A stretch of DNA of 64,000 nucleotides from an uncultured Rikenellaceae bacterium (GTDB taxonomy: Bacteria; Bacteroidota; Bacteroidia; Bacteroidales; Rikenellaceae): positions 1-64,000 of the forward strand of contig CAMLTW010000005.1 of the NCBI GenBank assembly GCA_946486375.1, written 5' to 3'. Shown here piece by piece: positions 9,512-18,662 of this stretch. Position 1 is the stretch's first letter. The number at the start of each line of letters is the position of its first letter. The notes beneath the pieces were generated by a model. It saw nothing but the letters and a program-made list of their open reading frames with translations. It did no database searches and had not been told where the DNA came from. The position numbers and the translations under genes were made by a program.

Positions 9512-10345
9512 ATGACTAACCTTTCCCGTTTTTACAAGGCGACGGACGATATATTTTACGTACACCTCGATCATGAAATGTTCGTCGAACACTACGAGTC
9601 GAATTACGTATTGGTTTATCTGCTCTCGGGAAGCTGCGTCAACCAGGCACCGGGAAAGAACATCCGGTTCGAAGCGGGATCGCATATCCTGATCACCAAG
9701 AACCATTTGTCCAAATTCCGCATCTGCCCCGAAAACAGGCCCGGCGGAGCGTTCAAGGCGCTCAACGTCGTGTTTTCGGACGACACGCTGAAACGTTTTT
9801 TCCTGTTCAATTCCTTCCAGCAGCCTCCGCATTCCAAAACCGCCCCTTTCAAGATACTGAATCCGCATCCGCTGCTGCAAACCTTTACGGATTCTCTGAA
9901 AGCCTATGCGGATCAGGGATTGTTGTCGGACAACAAACTCGTGATCTTCAAATTACAGGAATGCCTGCACATCCTAACCAAGGTAGACCCGGAACTTTAC
10001 GGCTGGCTGTTCGACTTCGATAAACCGGCCAAGATCGATCTGCGGGAATTCATGTCCCGGAACTACATGCATAACGTTCCCATCCCCCGGCTCGCCGAAC
10101 TTTCCGGGCGAAGCGTTTCCACCTTTCGACGGGATTTCGTGAAGGAGTTCGGCACCACTCCCGCAGAGTGGATTCTTTCGACGCGGCTCGAAAAAGCCTA
10201 TGCCAAACTCACCCAGGAAAAGAAAAAGCCCTCCCAGGTTTACCTGGAGGTGGGCTTCGAAACCCTCTCGCACTTTTCCCGGAGCTTCAAGCGGAAATAC
10301 CGCATCCCTCCGTCTGCCCTTTCCGGAAGGCATTCCAGAAAATAA
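9512..10345 (+). CDS. AraC/XylS-family transcriptional regulator
   Basis: The 277-residue protein has a C-terminal AraC-type DNA-binding domain of two helix-turn-helix units, about residues 175-275. The first unit contains IPRLAELSGRSVSTFRRDFV. The second contains PSQVYLEVGFETLSHFSRSF followed by KRKYRIPPSAL. The N-terminal half looks like a cupin-type sensor (VYLLSGSCVNQAPGKNIRF, SHILITKNHL), so the protein should bind a small ligand and switch a nearby promoter. It stands alone between obgE and a convergent secreted-protein gene, so its target is not evident; self-regulation is possible. Starts with ATG. Confidence 0.88.
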   Translation: MTNLSRFYKATDDIFYVHLDHEMFVEHYESNYVLVYLLSGSCVNQAPGKNIRFEAGSHILITKNHLSKFRICPENRPGGAFKALNVVFSDDTLKRFFLFNSFQQPPHSKTAPFKILNPHPLLQTFTDSLKAYADQGLLSDNKLVIFKLQECLHILTKVDPELYGWLFDFDKPAKIDLREFMSRNYMHNVPIPRLAELSGRSVSTFRRDFVKEFGTTPAEWILSTRLEKAYAKLTQEKKKPSQVYLEVGFETLSHFSRSFKRKYRIPPSALSGRHSRK

Positions 10346-10436
10346 AGCGGAAACATCTACACGGAGCGGATGCTTTCATGCTTATCCTTTCCGAAGTCCT
10401 GTTCACCTCGGATCGGATTCGGTTTTCCGGGATCGA

Positions 10437-11024
10437 CTACCAGTCGGACGATTGCGTATTTATGAAATCCGTAATGTCCTTCACCTCCTGGTTGACATAA
10501 TCTTCAATGGCCTTTTTCTGTTCCGGGTATTTTAATTTTCCCTCCTTGTCGAATATTCCCCTTCTGGCGTAATAGGCATGGCCTCCGCCCATGGTTTCGT
10601 AAGTCGAAGGGCAGCTTTCCCTGGTCGCATTGTAACAATAATAGGCTCCTCCTATCCGTCTGTAAAGAGCCACCAAATTAAAAGACATCCTGACTTTATC
10701 ATTTTTCACCTCGATATTCATCGTTCCTTCCAAAGTGCCCTTCTTAGCACCGACAGGCACCGTCTGGTAATAGGAGATCGAAACGAAGTCGCCTTGAATT
10801 TTAAGCGATTCCGACGGTTTATTCCAGTACTTTTGCACGTAGTTTCGCAGGGACTGAAGGAGCATTGCCCGATCGTGTCCCGGAAAGTCGACAATCACAT
10901 AAGGACTTTTATTCTCGCTGTTGACCATTCCCTGCACCGTAAGCTCGAATCCGGGAGCTGAATACGAACGGCCTGAAAAGAAAAGGGAAAAGAAAAGCAA
11001 CAACCCTAATTTGTACATTTTCAT
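10437..11024 (-). CDS. Secreted protein resembling the DUF4468 family
   Basis: A 195-residue product starting at ATG 11024 with a signal peptide (MKMYKLGLLLFFSLFFSG) and a cleavage site near RSYSAPG. The mature part is beta-rich and contains patterns seen in DUF4468-like Bacteroidota proteins: AMLLQSLRNYVQKYWN followed by a lipocalin-like strand series (TLEGTMNIEVKNDKVRMSFN). Function is unknown. The frame is open for another 61 codons upstream but that part has no signal peptide. Several cysteines and tyrosines near YYCYNATRESC may form a disulfide. Family assignment is tentative. Confidence 0.6.
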   Translation of the reverse strand: MKMYKLGLLLFFSLFFSGRSYSAPGFELTVQGMVNSENKSPYVIVDFPGHDRAMLLQSLRNYVQKYWNKPSESLKIQGDFVSISYYQTVPVGAKKGTLEGTMNIEVKNDKVRMSFNLVALYRRIGGAYYCYNATRESCPSTYETMGGGHAYYARRGIFDKEGKLKYPEQKKAIEDYVNQEVKDITDFINTQSSDW

Positions 11025-11182
11025 AGGACAAGCAGAATTAAAAACATTTCGCCGTAACCGATTTCGATTTTTTACGAATGTCCGGTCGATCGTCCACGTT
11101 GCAATAACGTACGATACATTCAGGTATATGTACAACATATATGCCCCGCCGATAAGAAAACGAAGCATTTTTGCATCATAAC

Positions 11183-11216
11183 AAAGCGGAGACGCTCTTC
11201 CGGGCATCTCCGCTTT
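11183..11216 (-). terminator. Hairpin terminator after lpxA
   Basis: AAAGCGGAGA (11183-11192) pairs with TCTCCGCTTT (11207-11216). It lies 26 bases past the lpxA stop in the leftward direction. The T run after it is short, so it is a moderate rather than strong terminator. It could also work rightward. Confidence 0.6.
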
Positions 11217-11241
11217 TCGTTCCGTCGATACGGTTCCTGTC

Positions 11242-12015
11242 TTATTTGTACTTGATGATTCCCCGTCTGGATTCCCGGATAAATTCCAGAATCACGTCGA
11301 TCGCCTCATCGGGCGGAATCTGTTCCCGGATGCGGATCATGGCATCCTCCACGCTCGTATTGCACTGATAAATCAGGGAATAGGCCTGGGCGATATGGGC
11401 CAGCATTTCATCCGAGAAACCTTCCTGCTTCAGCACGACCGTATTGACGGCATAGTAGCTGATCGGGTGTCGGGCCGCAATGATGTAAGGAGGCACATCC
11501 CGGTTGGCATGGCATCCGCCCTGGATCATGGACAGTCTCCCCACGCGGCACCCCTGATCGAGGATGACCGAAGTGCTGAAAATAGCGCACGACTCGATGA
11601 TGCAATCCCCGGCGATCTTGGTTCCGTAACCGAACACGCAATTGTCCCCGACCCGGGAACCGTGGGAAATATGCACGCCCTCCAAAACGAAGTTTCCGTT
11701 TCCGATGACGGTGCTGTTCCCGGCGTTGGTAGCCCGGTTGATCACTACGTTTTCCCGGAAAATGTTGTCGTCTCCGATCCGAAGGAAAGTTTCCGCTCCC
11801 CGGAACCGGAAATCCTGCGGCACGGCCCCCAAAACCGCCCCCTGGAATACCCGGTTGTTCTTCCCCATACGGGTTCCGGCCAACACGCTCGCATGCGCCA
11901 TGACGGTGCAGCCGTCCTCGATCTCCACGTCACGGTCGATGTAAGCGAAAGGTTCCACGGTCACGTCCCGGCCGAGTTTCGCTTCGGGGTTCACATAAGC
12001 TAATGGGCTGATCAT
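11242..12015 (-). CDS. lpxA: UDP-N-acetylglucosamine O-acyltransferase
   Basis: LpxA transfers a hydroxyacyl chain from acyl-carrier protein to UDP-GlcNAc, the first step of lipid A synthesis. The 257-residue product is made of hexapeptide repeats that form a left-handed beta helix (AKLGRDVTVEPFAYIDRDV, GNFVLEGVHISHGSRVGDN). His residues in the latter stretch are candidates for the catalytic base. The C-terminal third is helical (SDEMLAHIAQAYSLIYQ), as in LpxA. Length is normal. It begins 12 bases after the outer membrane channel gene, so it probably rides on the efflux operon transcript. Other lipid A genes (lpxC, lpxD, lpxB) are not in the window. Confidence 0.93.
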   Translation of the reverse strand: MISPLAYVNPEAKLGRDVTVEPFAYIDRDVEIEDGCTVMAHASVLAGTRMGKNNRVFQGAVLGAVPQDFRFRGAETFLRIGDDNIFRENVVINRATNAGNSTVIGNGNFVLEGVHISHGSRVGDNCVFGYGTKIAGDCIIESCAIFSTSVILDQGCRVGRLSMIQGGCHANRDVPPYIIAARHPISYYAVNTVVLKQEGFSDEMLAHIAQAYSLIYQCNTSVEDAMIRIREQIPPDEAIDVILEFIRESRRGIIKYK

Positions 12016-12027
12016 ATCTTCGTCGGT

Positions 12028-13419
12028 TTAAAGGTTATCGTCTTCTCTTCCGCCGCCCAGGGCACGGTAAAGGTTCACCACGGCCTGCAACCGGGAGAAA
12101 TCGTCCGATACGCGGGACAACTGGGCGTTCAACAGTCCCTGCTGCGCGGTCAGCACTTCCAGATAGGTGGACGTGCCGAGCCGCATCAATTCCTGCGTAT
12201 ATTCTACGGAATTTTCCAAAGCCCGGATCTGGGCCGTCCGTTCCACGATTTTATCCCCGGCCGTCTGATACTGGTAAAGGGCATCGCTCACTTCGGCTCC
12301 CGCATTCAGAATGCTTTGCTGGAAATCCAACAATGCCTGTTCCTGCTGGGCCTTCGCCACACGCAACCGGGCCGTGTTGACCCCCTTGTTGAAGATAGGC
12401 GCCGTCAAAGCCCCGACGGCTGCGGCGATCATTTTCCCCGGATTCACGATATAGGAACCGGCCGTGTTCGTCCATCCCACGCTTCCGTTGATCGTGATCT
12501 GCGGATAAAAGGCGGCCCGTGCGGCATTGGTCGTGTAAAAAGTGGAGGCCAGCGCCATTTCCGCCGCTTTGACGTCGGGACGGTTGGACAAAAGCTGCAA
12601 CGGAATGCCCACGGCCAGCGTCGAAGGCAGCTGCTGATCTTCCAGCCGCCCTCGCTCGATGGGGCCGGGAGCCTGCATCAGCAACAGCGACATGGCGTTC
12701 TCCGTCTCCCGTACCTGCCGGCGCAAATCCAGTACGGTCGTTCGCACGGCATAGTAATTCGCCTCGCTCTGCACGATGGCCGCTTCATTGGTCATTCCCA
12801 CTTCCTTCAGGGCCTTCATCGTTTCCACGCTTTCGGCCCAGTTGCGCTCCGTCTGCTCGCTGATGGCCAGCTGCCGGTCGAGCATCAACAGGGTATAGTA
12901 AGTATTGGCGATTCCGGCGATCAGCTGCGTCTGCACGGCCTGCCGGTAAGCCTCGCTCTGAAGGACATCGACTTTCGCCTTCCGCTTCGCATTCAGCAAC
13001 CGGCCGAATACATCCACCTCCCAACTGGCCACTGCCGGCAACTCGTAGGTCTTGGTCGCCTTCCCCTTGTCGAAACTGCTGATCGTTCCCTGAGGAGCAA
13101 GCGCCAGGGAAGGCGTATAGGCCAGTCTGGCCGACAGCAGCATGGCCTGTGCCTGTTCCACCTGCGAACGGGCGGCCTGCAAGTCCACATTCCGATCCAA
13201 TCCCGCTTGGATCAACGCCTGCAGTCTCGGATCGCGGAACATTTCCCGCCAGGGCAGATTCCCCAGGCTGAGGGTATCGGTGGGAAGGGTGTCCTTCCCC
13301 GATACCGTGTCCCGGTAAATTCCCTGCGTCATGACGTCCGGACGCTTGTAGGAACGGTATACGTTGCAACCGCTCAACAGGCATCCCGCGCACATTATGA
13401 TGATGATTCTATTTTTCAT
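12028..13419 (-). CDS. Outer membrane efflux lipoprotein, TolC/OprM (NodT) family
   Basis: This 463-residue protein should form the outer membrane channel of the tripartite RND pump encoded just upstream. It has a lipoprotein signal peptide with lipobox LLSGC (Cys18). Two repeats of the outer membrane efflux domain follow, each with long helices (VDLQAARSQVEQAQAMLLSA; VKAAEMALASTFYTTNAARA). The start chosen is ATG 13419, which directly gives the signal peptide; a GTG at 13428 adds three residues. It overlaps the end of the pump gene by 11 bases, typical of translational coupling. The substrate is unknown. Confidence 0.9.
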   Translation of the reverse strand: MKNRIIIIMCAGCLLSGCNVYRSYKRPDVMTQGIYRDTVSGKDTLPTDTLSLGNLPWREMFRDPRLQALIQAGLDRNVDLQAARSQVEQAQAMLLSARLAYTPSLALAPQGTISSFDKGKATKTYELPAVASWEVDVFGRLLNAKRKAKVDVLQSEAYRQAVQTQLIAGIANTYYTLLMLDRQLAISEQTERNWAESVETMKALKEVGMTNEAAIVQSEANYYAVRTTVLDLRRQVRETENAMSLLLMQAPGPIERGRLEDQQLPSTLAVGIPLQLLSNRPDVKAAEMALASTFYTTNAARAAFYPQITINGSVGWTNTAGSYIVNPGKMIAAAVGALTAPIFNKGVNTARLRVAKAQQEQALLDFQQSILNAGAEVSDALYQYQTAGDKIVERTAQIRALENSVEYTQELMRLGTSTYLEVLTAQQGLLNAQLSRVSDDFSRLQAVVNLYRALGGGREDDNL

Positions 13420-16400
13420 GGGTTTCACTGTTTTTAGCCGGTCTGGTATATTGTTCTATTTCGGTATCCACGTCGCTCACATCCAAAGCCGCCACTTTCA
13501 CCGGACTGAACCGTTCCTGGATATACTGGAAAATCACGAACAGCACGGGCACCACGAAAATCTGGCAGGCCGTACCGATGAGCATCCCTCCGATGGCCCC
13601 CGAACCGAGCGCCCGGTTTCCGTTGGCTCCTACCCCCGAAGCGAACATCAGCGGCAGCAGCCCGATGATCATGGCCAGCGAAGTCATCAGGATCGGACGC
13701 AGACGCGCCCCTGCCCCCAGGATGGCCGACCAGGGAATGCTCATCCCCTGTTTCCGGCGGTCCAAAGCGAACTCGGTGATCAGGATGGCGTTCTTCGCCA
13801 GCAGCCCGATCAGCATGATCAGCCCGATCTGCAGGTAAATGTTGTTTTCGATCCCCATCATCTGGGCGAAAATAAACGTCCCGGCCAGCCCGAAGGGAAT
13901 CGAAAGGATCACCACCAGCGGCAGGATATAGCTTTCGTACTGAGCACTCAAAATGAAGTAGACGAACATGATACACAGCACGAAGATCATCACCGTACTG
14001 CTGCTCGAGTTCTTTTCGTCCCGCGTCAGCCCCGAAAACTCGTAGCTGTATCCTACGGGCAGCACCTGAGCCGCCACTTCCTCGATGGCCCGAATAGCAT
14101 CCCCGGAACTGTAGCCCGGAGCCGCCGAACCGTTGACTGGAATCGACGTGAACATGTTGAACCGCGTCAATCCCTGAGGCCCGTACACCTTCTTCATGTC
14201 GATGAAAGGAGCGATCGGAGCCATTTCCCCGGCACTATTCCGCACGTAGATGTTGTTGAGGGTCTCCGGACTCACCCGATACTCGGCGTCGGCCTGGATC
14301 ATCACCCGGTACATCTTTCCGAACCGGTTGAAGTTGGAAGCGTACAAGCCGCCGTAATATCCCTGCAAAGTTTCCAGAATGGTCGCCGGCGATATGCCCG
14401 CCTTCTTGGCCTTGGCCGCGTCGATGTCGACCAGGTACTGCGGATAGCTGGGGTTGAACGTGCTGTACGCCCGTTCGATCTCGGGCCGCTGGTTCAATGC
14501 CCCGATGAATTCCTGGGATATTTCCGCAAACCGGTTCAGGTCGCCTCCCGTACGGTCCTGCACGCTGAATTCGAACCCGTTGGTCATACTGAACCCGGGA
14601 ATCATCGGAGGCGCGAAGATCAGGATGTTGGCGTTCTTGATCGCAGCCGTCTGTCCGTACAGACTGCCGATGATGCTGTTTACATCGCTCCCCTTGTCCT
14701 GTCGTTCGTCCCAGTGTTTCAGCTTACAGATGAACGTTCCGTAATTGCTCCCGCGGCCGGCGATCAACCCGACGCCCGAAATCTTGTTGTATCCCTGCAG
14801 ATAGGGATTGGCCATCAGCATGGCTTCGATTTCGTCGAGCACTTCCGTCGTCCGTTCCATCGAGGTGGCGGGCGGCAACGATACGTCGACCATGAACACC
14901 CCGGTGTCTTCATTGGGCACCAGCCCGGTCCGGGTGTACTTCATCAGGCCGACCAAAATCAGGATAAAGGCGGCCACCCACGCCAGCGTCAGCCAGCGAT
15001 GGTGAATCAGACGCATCACTCCTTTTTTGTACTTGGTCAGGATTCCGCCGTAAGCGGCATTGAATGCCCGGTGGAAACGATGGACGAAACCGTGTTTCTT
15101 CTTTCCGGCCTGTCCGTCTTCTCCCTCTTCCGTCGGATGGGGTTTCAGGAGCAACGCACACAGCGCCGGACTGAGCGTCAACGCGTTCAAAGCCGAAATA
15201 CCGATGGCGATCGCCAGCGTCAACCCGAACTGGGTATAGAAAATCCCCGATGTTCCGCCCATGAACGTCACCGGAATGAACACCGCCGCCATCACCAGCG
15301 TAATGGAAATAATGGCTCCCGAGATTTCGCTCATCGCATCGCTCGTCGCCTTACGGGCCGACTTGTAGCCCTGGTCGAGTTTGGCGTGCACCGCCTCGAC
15401 CACCACGATGGCGTCGTCCACCACGATGGCGATGGCCAGCACCAATGCAAAAAGTGTCAGCAGGTTGATGCTGAATCCGATGATCGAGAGGAAAAAGAAT
15501 GTTCCGATCAGCGACACCGGCACCGCAATGGCCGGAATCAGGGTGGAACGGAAATCCTGCAGGAAAATGTAAACCACGAGGAACACCAACAGGAACGCTT
15601 CGAGCAGCGTTTTGATCACCTCATGAATGGAAGCGAACAGGAAGTCGTTGGTATTCATCAGAATGTCGTACTTCACGCCCGGAGGAAAATCCTTCGAGGC
15701 TTCCTGAAGCAGTTCGGTCACGTCGTTGATGATTTCGGTCGCGTTGGTACCGGGCGTCTGGAATACGATGCAGCTCACCCCCGGATGTCCCATGGTTTCG
15801 GATTCGATGTTGTAGGTAAGCCCACCCAACTCGATCCGGGCCACGTCTTTCAACCGGAGCACCTCCCCGTCGGGCAGCGACTTGATGACGATGTTTTCGA
15901 ATTCCTGCGGCTGTTCCAAACGCCCTCTGTACCGGATGGTATACTGGAACGACTGGTCGCCGTTCTCCCCGAAACTCCCCGTCGCCGCTTCCAGGTTCTG
16001 TTCGGCCAGGGCCGCCGTCACGTCGGAAGGAATCAGGTTGTAACGGGACATCACTTCCGGCTTCAGCCAGATACGCATGGAGTAATCCGATCCCCAGATC
16101 ATCGCTTCCCCCACGCCGGGCACACGCATGATTTGCGGCTGCAGGTTGATCTTCAGGTAATTTTCCAGAAAAATGGCGTCGTACTTGTCGTCGGAGCTGT
16201 AAACCGTGAAAATCATCAGCATACTGGTCTGACGCTTGGCCGTATTGACCCCCACTCTCACCACTTCCGCCGGCAGCAGACCGTTGGCCATGGCCACCCG
16301 GTTCTGTACGTTCACCGCCGCCATGTCGGGATCGGTTCCCTGCTTGAAATAGACCGTTATGGAAGCGCTCCCATCGCTGGTGGCTTCCGAGGTCATATAA

Positions 16401-16630
16401 GTCATGTTTTCCACCCCGTTGATCTGCTCTTCGAGCGGGGCGATCACACTGTTCATGATGGTCTGGGCGTTGGCCCCCGTATAGGTAGTGGACACGCGCA
16501 CCGTCGGCGGAGCGATGTCCGGATACTGGGAAACGGGGAGCGACACCAGCCCCAAGATCCCCAGGATCACGACAATGATGGAAATAACCGTCGAAAGTAC
16601 GGGACGGTTAATAAATCTGTCCAGCTTCAT
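13409..16630 (-). CDS. RND multidrug efflux pump, AcrB (HAE1) family
   Basis: The 1073-residue product is the inner-membrane, proton-driven pump of a tripartite efflux system. Its length is normal for HAE1 pumps (about 1040-1075). It begins with the family's first membrane helix and INRPVLSTVISII. The large porter loop contains QNRVAMANGLLPAEVVRVGV. The proton-relay pair of aspartates is present in LAIAIVVDDAIVVVEAVH, and RPILMTSLAMIIGLLP and NEDTGVFMVDVSLPP match AcrB-type pumps. The adaptor stop lies 3 bases before its start and its end overlaps the channel gene, so the three are one operon. Drugs, bile salts or lipids are possible substrates by analogy only. Confidence 0.94.
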   Translation of the reverse strand: MKLDRFINRPVLSTVISIIVVILGILGLVSLPVSQYPDIAPPTVRVSTTYTGANAQTIMNSVIAPLEEQINGVENMTYMTSEATSDGSASITVYFKQGTDPDMAAVNVQNRVAMANGLLPAEVVRVGVNTAKRQTSMLMIFTVYSSDDKYDAIFLENYLKINLQPQIMRVPGVGEAMIWGSDYSMRIWLKPEVMSRYNLIPSDVTAALAEQNLEAATGSFGENGDQSFQYTIRYRGRLEQPQEFENIVIKSLPDGEVLRLKDVARIELGGLTYNIESETMGHPGVSCIVFQTPGTNATEIINDVTELLQEASKDFPPGVKYDILMNTNDFLFASIHEVIKTLLEAFLLVFLVVYIFLQDFRSTLIPAIAVPVSLIGTFFFLSIIGFSINLLTLFALVLAIAIVVDDAIVVVEAVHAKLDQGYKSARKATSDAMSEISGAIISITLVMAAVFIPVTFMGGTSGIFYTQFGLTLAIAIGISALNALTLSPALCALLLKPHPTEEGEDGQAGKKKHGFVHRFHRAFNAAYGGILTKYKKGVMRLIHHRWLTLAWVAAFILILVGLMKYTRTGLVPNEDTGVFMVDVSLPPATSMERTTEVLDEIEAMLMANPYLQGYNKISGVGLIAGRGSNYGTFICKLKHWDERQDKGSDVNSIIGSLYGQTAAIKNANILIFAPPMIPGFSMTNGFEFSVQDRTGGDLNRFAEISQEFIGALNQRPEIERAYSTFNPSYPQYLVDIDAAKAKKAGISPATILETLQGYYGGLYASNFNRFGKMYRVMIQADAEYRVSPETLNNIYVRNSAGEMAPIAPFIDMKKVYGPQGLTRFNMFTSIPVNGSAAPGYSSGDAIRAIEEVAAQVLPVGYSYEFSGLTRDEKNSSSSTVMIFVLCIMFVYFILSAQYESYILPLVVILSIPFGLAGTFIFAQMMGIENNIYLQIGLIMLIGLLAKNAILITEFALDRRKQGMSIPWSAILGAGARLRPILMTSLAMIIGLLPLMFASGVGANGNRALGSGAIGGMLIGTACQIFVVPVLFVIFQYIQERFSPVKVAALDVSDVDTEIEQYTRPAKNSETHEK

Positions 16631-16633
16631 CTC

Positions 16634-17773
16634 TTACTCTTCTTTAGGATTAATCGTCATGCCGTCTTTCAGACGCGAAACTCCCTCGACGACGATCCGG
16701 TCTCCCGGCTGCAACCCGGAGGTCACGACATAGCTCTGACCGTCGTTGAGCGGGAAAATCTCGATGCCGGTACTCCTCGCCACCGTTCCGCTGTCCAGCT
16801 TGTAAACGAATTTTTTATCCTGAATTTCATACGTGGCGTTCTGCGGCACGGTCAGGACGTCTTCCAGCAGATACGGAATCACCACGTTCCCCGATCCGCC
16901 GCTGCGCAGGATGTTTTCCCGGTTCGGGAAAGAGGCCCGCATGCTCACGGCGCCCGTCGAAGGATCGATCACGCCGCTGACCATCTCGATCTTCCCTTTC
17001 TCTCCGTACAGCGACCCGTCGGCCAGCTGCAATTCGATTTCCGGCATGGCGGCGACCGATTCCTTCAGCGACCCGTTCTGCCGGGTCAGTTCCAGCAGCT
17101 GCTTTTCGTTCATCGAAAAATAAACGTACATTTCGGAAATGTCCGATACCGTGGTCATCGGTACGGCCATGGACGGACTCACCAGACTTCCCACCCGGAA
17201 AGGAATGGTGCCGATCACCCCGTCCGAAGGGCTTTTCACCTCGGTATAGGACAAATTGTTCCGGGCGTTGACCAGCTGGGCTTCCGCCTGAGCCAGCAGC
17301 GCCTTCTTGCTGGCCAGATCGTTCTCGGCCATTTGCAGGTCGTAGTCACTGATGATGTTGCGCTTTTGCAGCTCGCGTTTGTTTTTGGTCGTCAGTTCCG
17401 AAGTTTCGACGCTCGTCCGCGCCACGTTCACGTTGGCTTCGGCGGATTTCACCGCAGCCTCGTACTGCACGGGGTCGATCATGAACAGTACCTGCCCCTT
17501 GCGCACCCGCGCACCCTCGTCCACGCACAGGCGGGTGATGAATCCCGATATATTCGGTCGGATCTCCACGTCCTGCCGTCCTCGGATGGTGGCCGGGAAA
17601 GTCCGCTTCAGTGCACTCACGGACGGTTTCAAAGTCTTGACCTCATACTCCTGCGGCCCGGCGCCCGTCATGCCCTGCTGATTCCCCTTGCAGGCAAACA
17701 GCAAAGCGGGCAAAAGAAGCGTCCCGACCATCCGTACCCTTTGAAATCTCAGTTCGTTCAGTCTCATTTTCAT
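16634..17773 (-). CDS. RND efflux periplasmic adaptor (membrane fusion protein)
   Basis: The 379-residue protein links the inner-membrane pump to the outer membrane channel. It has a lipoprotein signal peptide with lipobox LLFAC (Cys28). The lipoyl-like domain (GFITRLCVDEGARVRKGQVL) is split by a helical hairpin (SELTTKNKRELQKRNIISDY). A beta-barrel domain and a membrane-proximal domain follow, ending in LQPGDRIVVEGVSRLKDG. It begins only 8 bases after the stop of atpG, with no terminator between, so it may be reached by read-through from the ATP synthase operon. Confidence 0.92.
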   Translation of the reverse strand: MKMRLNELRFQRVRMVGTLLLPALLFACKGNQQGMTGAGPQEYEVKTLKPSVSALKRTFPATIRGRQDVEIRPNISGFITRLCVDEGARVRKGQVLFMIDPVQYEAAVKSAEANVNVARTSVETSELTTKNKRELQKRNIISDYDLQMAENDLASKKALLAQAEAQLVNARNNLSYTEVKSPSDGVIGTIPFRVGSLVSPSMAVPMTTVSDISEMYVYFSMNEKQLLELTRQNGSLKESVAAMPEIELQLADGSLYGEKGKIEMVSGVIDPSTGAVSMRASFPNRENILRSGGSGNVVIPYLLEDVLTVPQNATYEIQDKKFVYKLDSGTVARSTGIEIFPLNDGQSYVVTSGLQPGDRIVVEGVSRLKDGMTINPKEE

Positions 17774-17781
17774 GTATTTGT

Positions 17782-18657
17782 TTAATAATTGGTTTCCGTC
17801 ATTCCGTTGTTCATGTCCAGCAGTTCGCTCGTGATGGACTGTTGCCGGAATTTGTTGTAAAGAATGTTTTTCTCCCGGATCAGTTTTTCGGCGTTGTTGG
17901 TAGCCGTCTGCATGGCCACCATCCGCGCGGCATTTTCCGACACATGGCTTTCCAGTAAGGCCGTATAGAACTTCAGGACGATGACCCGCGGCAGCATCAT
18001 CCGCAGCAACGCTTCCCTCGAAGGTTCCAGGATGTAATCCGTTTCCGGGGCGCCTCCCTCCCCAGCGATGGCAGGAAAAGGCAGCAGGGTTTCCCGCACC
18101 AGCGTCTGCGACGCCACGCTTTTGTAATGATGATACAGCAGTTCCACCCGGTCGATCTTTTCCGACATGAACAATTGGAGCAACCGATCGACCAACACGG
18201 CAACTTCCTCATAGGAAGGCTTGTCTGTCATTTCGCTGTAATCGTGCCACACCTGGAATCCCCGCTTGCGAACCGCATCGGACACCTTGCGGCCCACCGG
18301 AACGATCACGAGATTCTTCTTCGGCACAACCCGTCCGTACTCCGCGATCATCCCGTCCAAAGCCGTCACCACATTGGCATTGAAAGCCCCGCAAAGCGAA
18401 GAATTGGAAGAGAAGGCGACGATGGCCGCCCGTCTCGTTTCAGGCCGTCCCGCCATATAGGGAGATACCGCGCTTTCCCCTTCGCCCAGCAAACCGTTCA
18501 GGATACCGTACAATTTGTCCCGGTAAGCCCACATGCGCTCCATCCGTTCCCGCCCCTTGTGCATTTTCGCCGACGCGACCATTTCCATGGCGGAAGTGAT
18601 TTTCCGGGTACCCTGGACGGAAACGATGCTTCTTTTGATCTCCTTCAGCGCAGTCAT
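17782..18657 (-). CDS. atpG: ATP synthase F1 subunit gamma
   Basis: Subunit gamma is the central rotor shaft of F1. The 291-residue product starts with the coiled-coil half that contacts alpha-beta (LKEIKRSIVSVQGTRKITSA) and ends with the matching C-terminal helix (ARMVAMQTATNNAEKLIREK), a highly conserved family signature. Between them is the Rossmann-like domain. It is the last gene of the atp cluster, starting 5 bases after atpA. The efflux adaptor gene follows after only 8 bases. ATG start; normal length. Confidence 0.95.
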   Translation of the reverse strand: MTALKEIKRSIVSVQGTRKITSAMEMVASAKMHKGRERMERMWAYRDKLYGILNGLLGEGESAVSPYMAGRPETRRAAIVAFSSNSSLCGAFNANVVTALDGMIAEYGRVVPKKNLVIVPVGRKVSDAVRKRGFQVWHDYSEMTDKPSYEEVAVLVDRLLQLFMSEKIDRVELLYHHYKSVASQTLVRETLLPFPAIAGEGGAPETDYILEPSREALLRMMLPRVIVLKFYTALLESHVSENAARMVAMQTATNNAEKLIREKNILYNKFRQQSITSELLDMNNGMTETNY

Positions 18658-18662
18658 GGCGG

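Noticed and set aside
13364..17785. A 1473-codon open frame on the plus strand opposite the RND efflux genes
   Set aside because: It is the antisense shadow of GC-rich efflux genes: very rich in H, R, G, Q and D, with no domain or signal peptide, while the opposite strand encodes well-conserved pump proteins.
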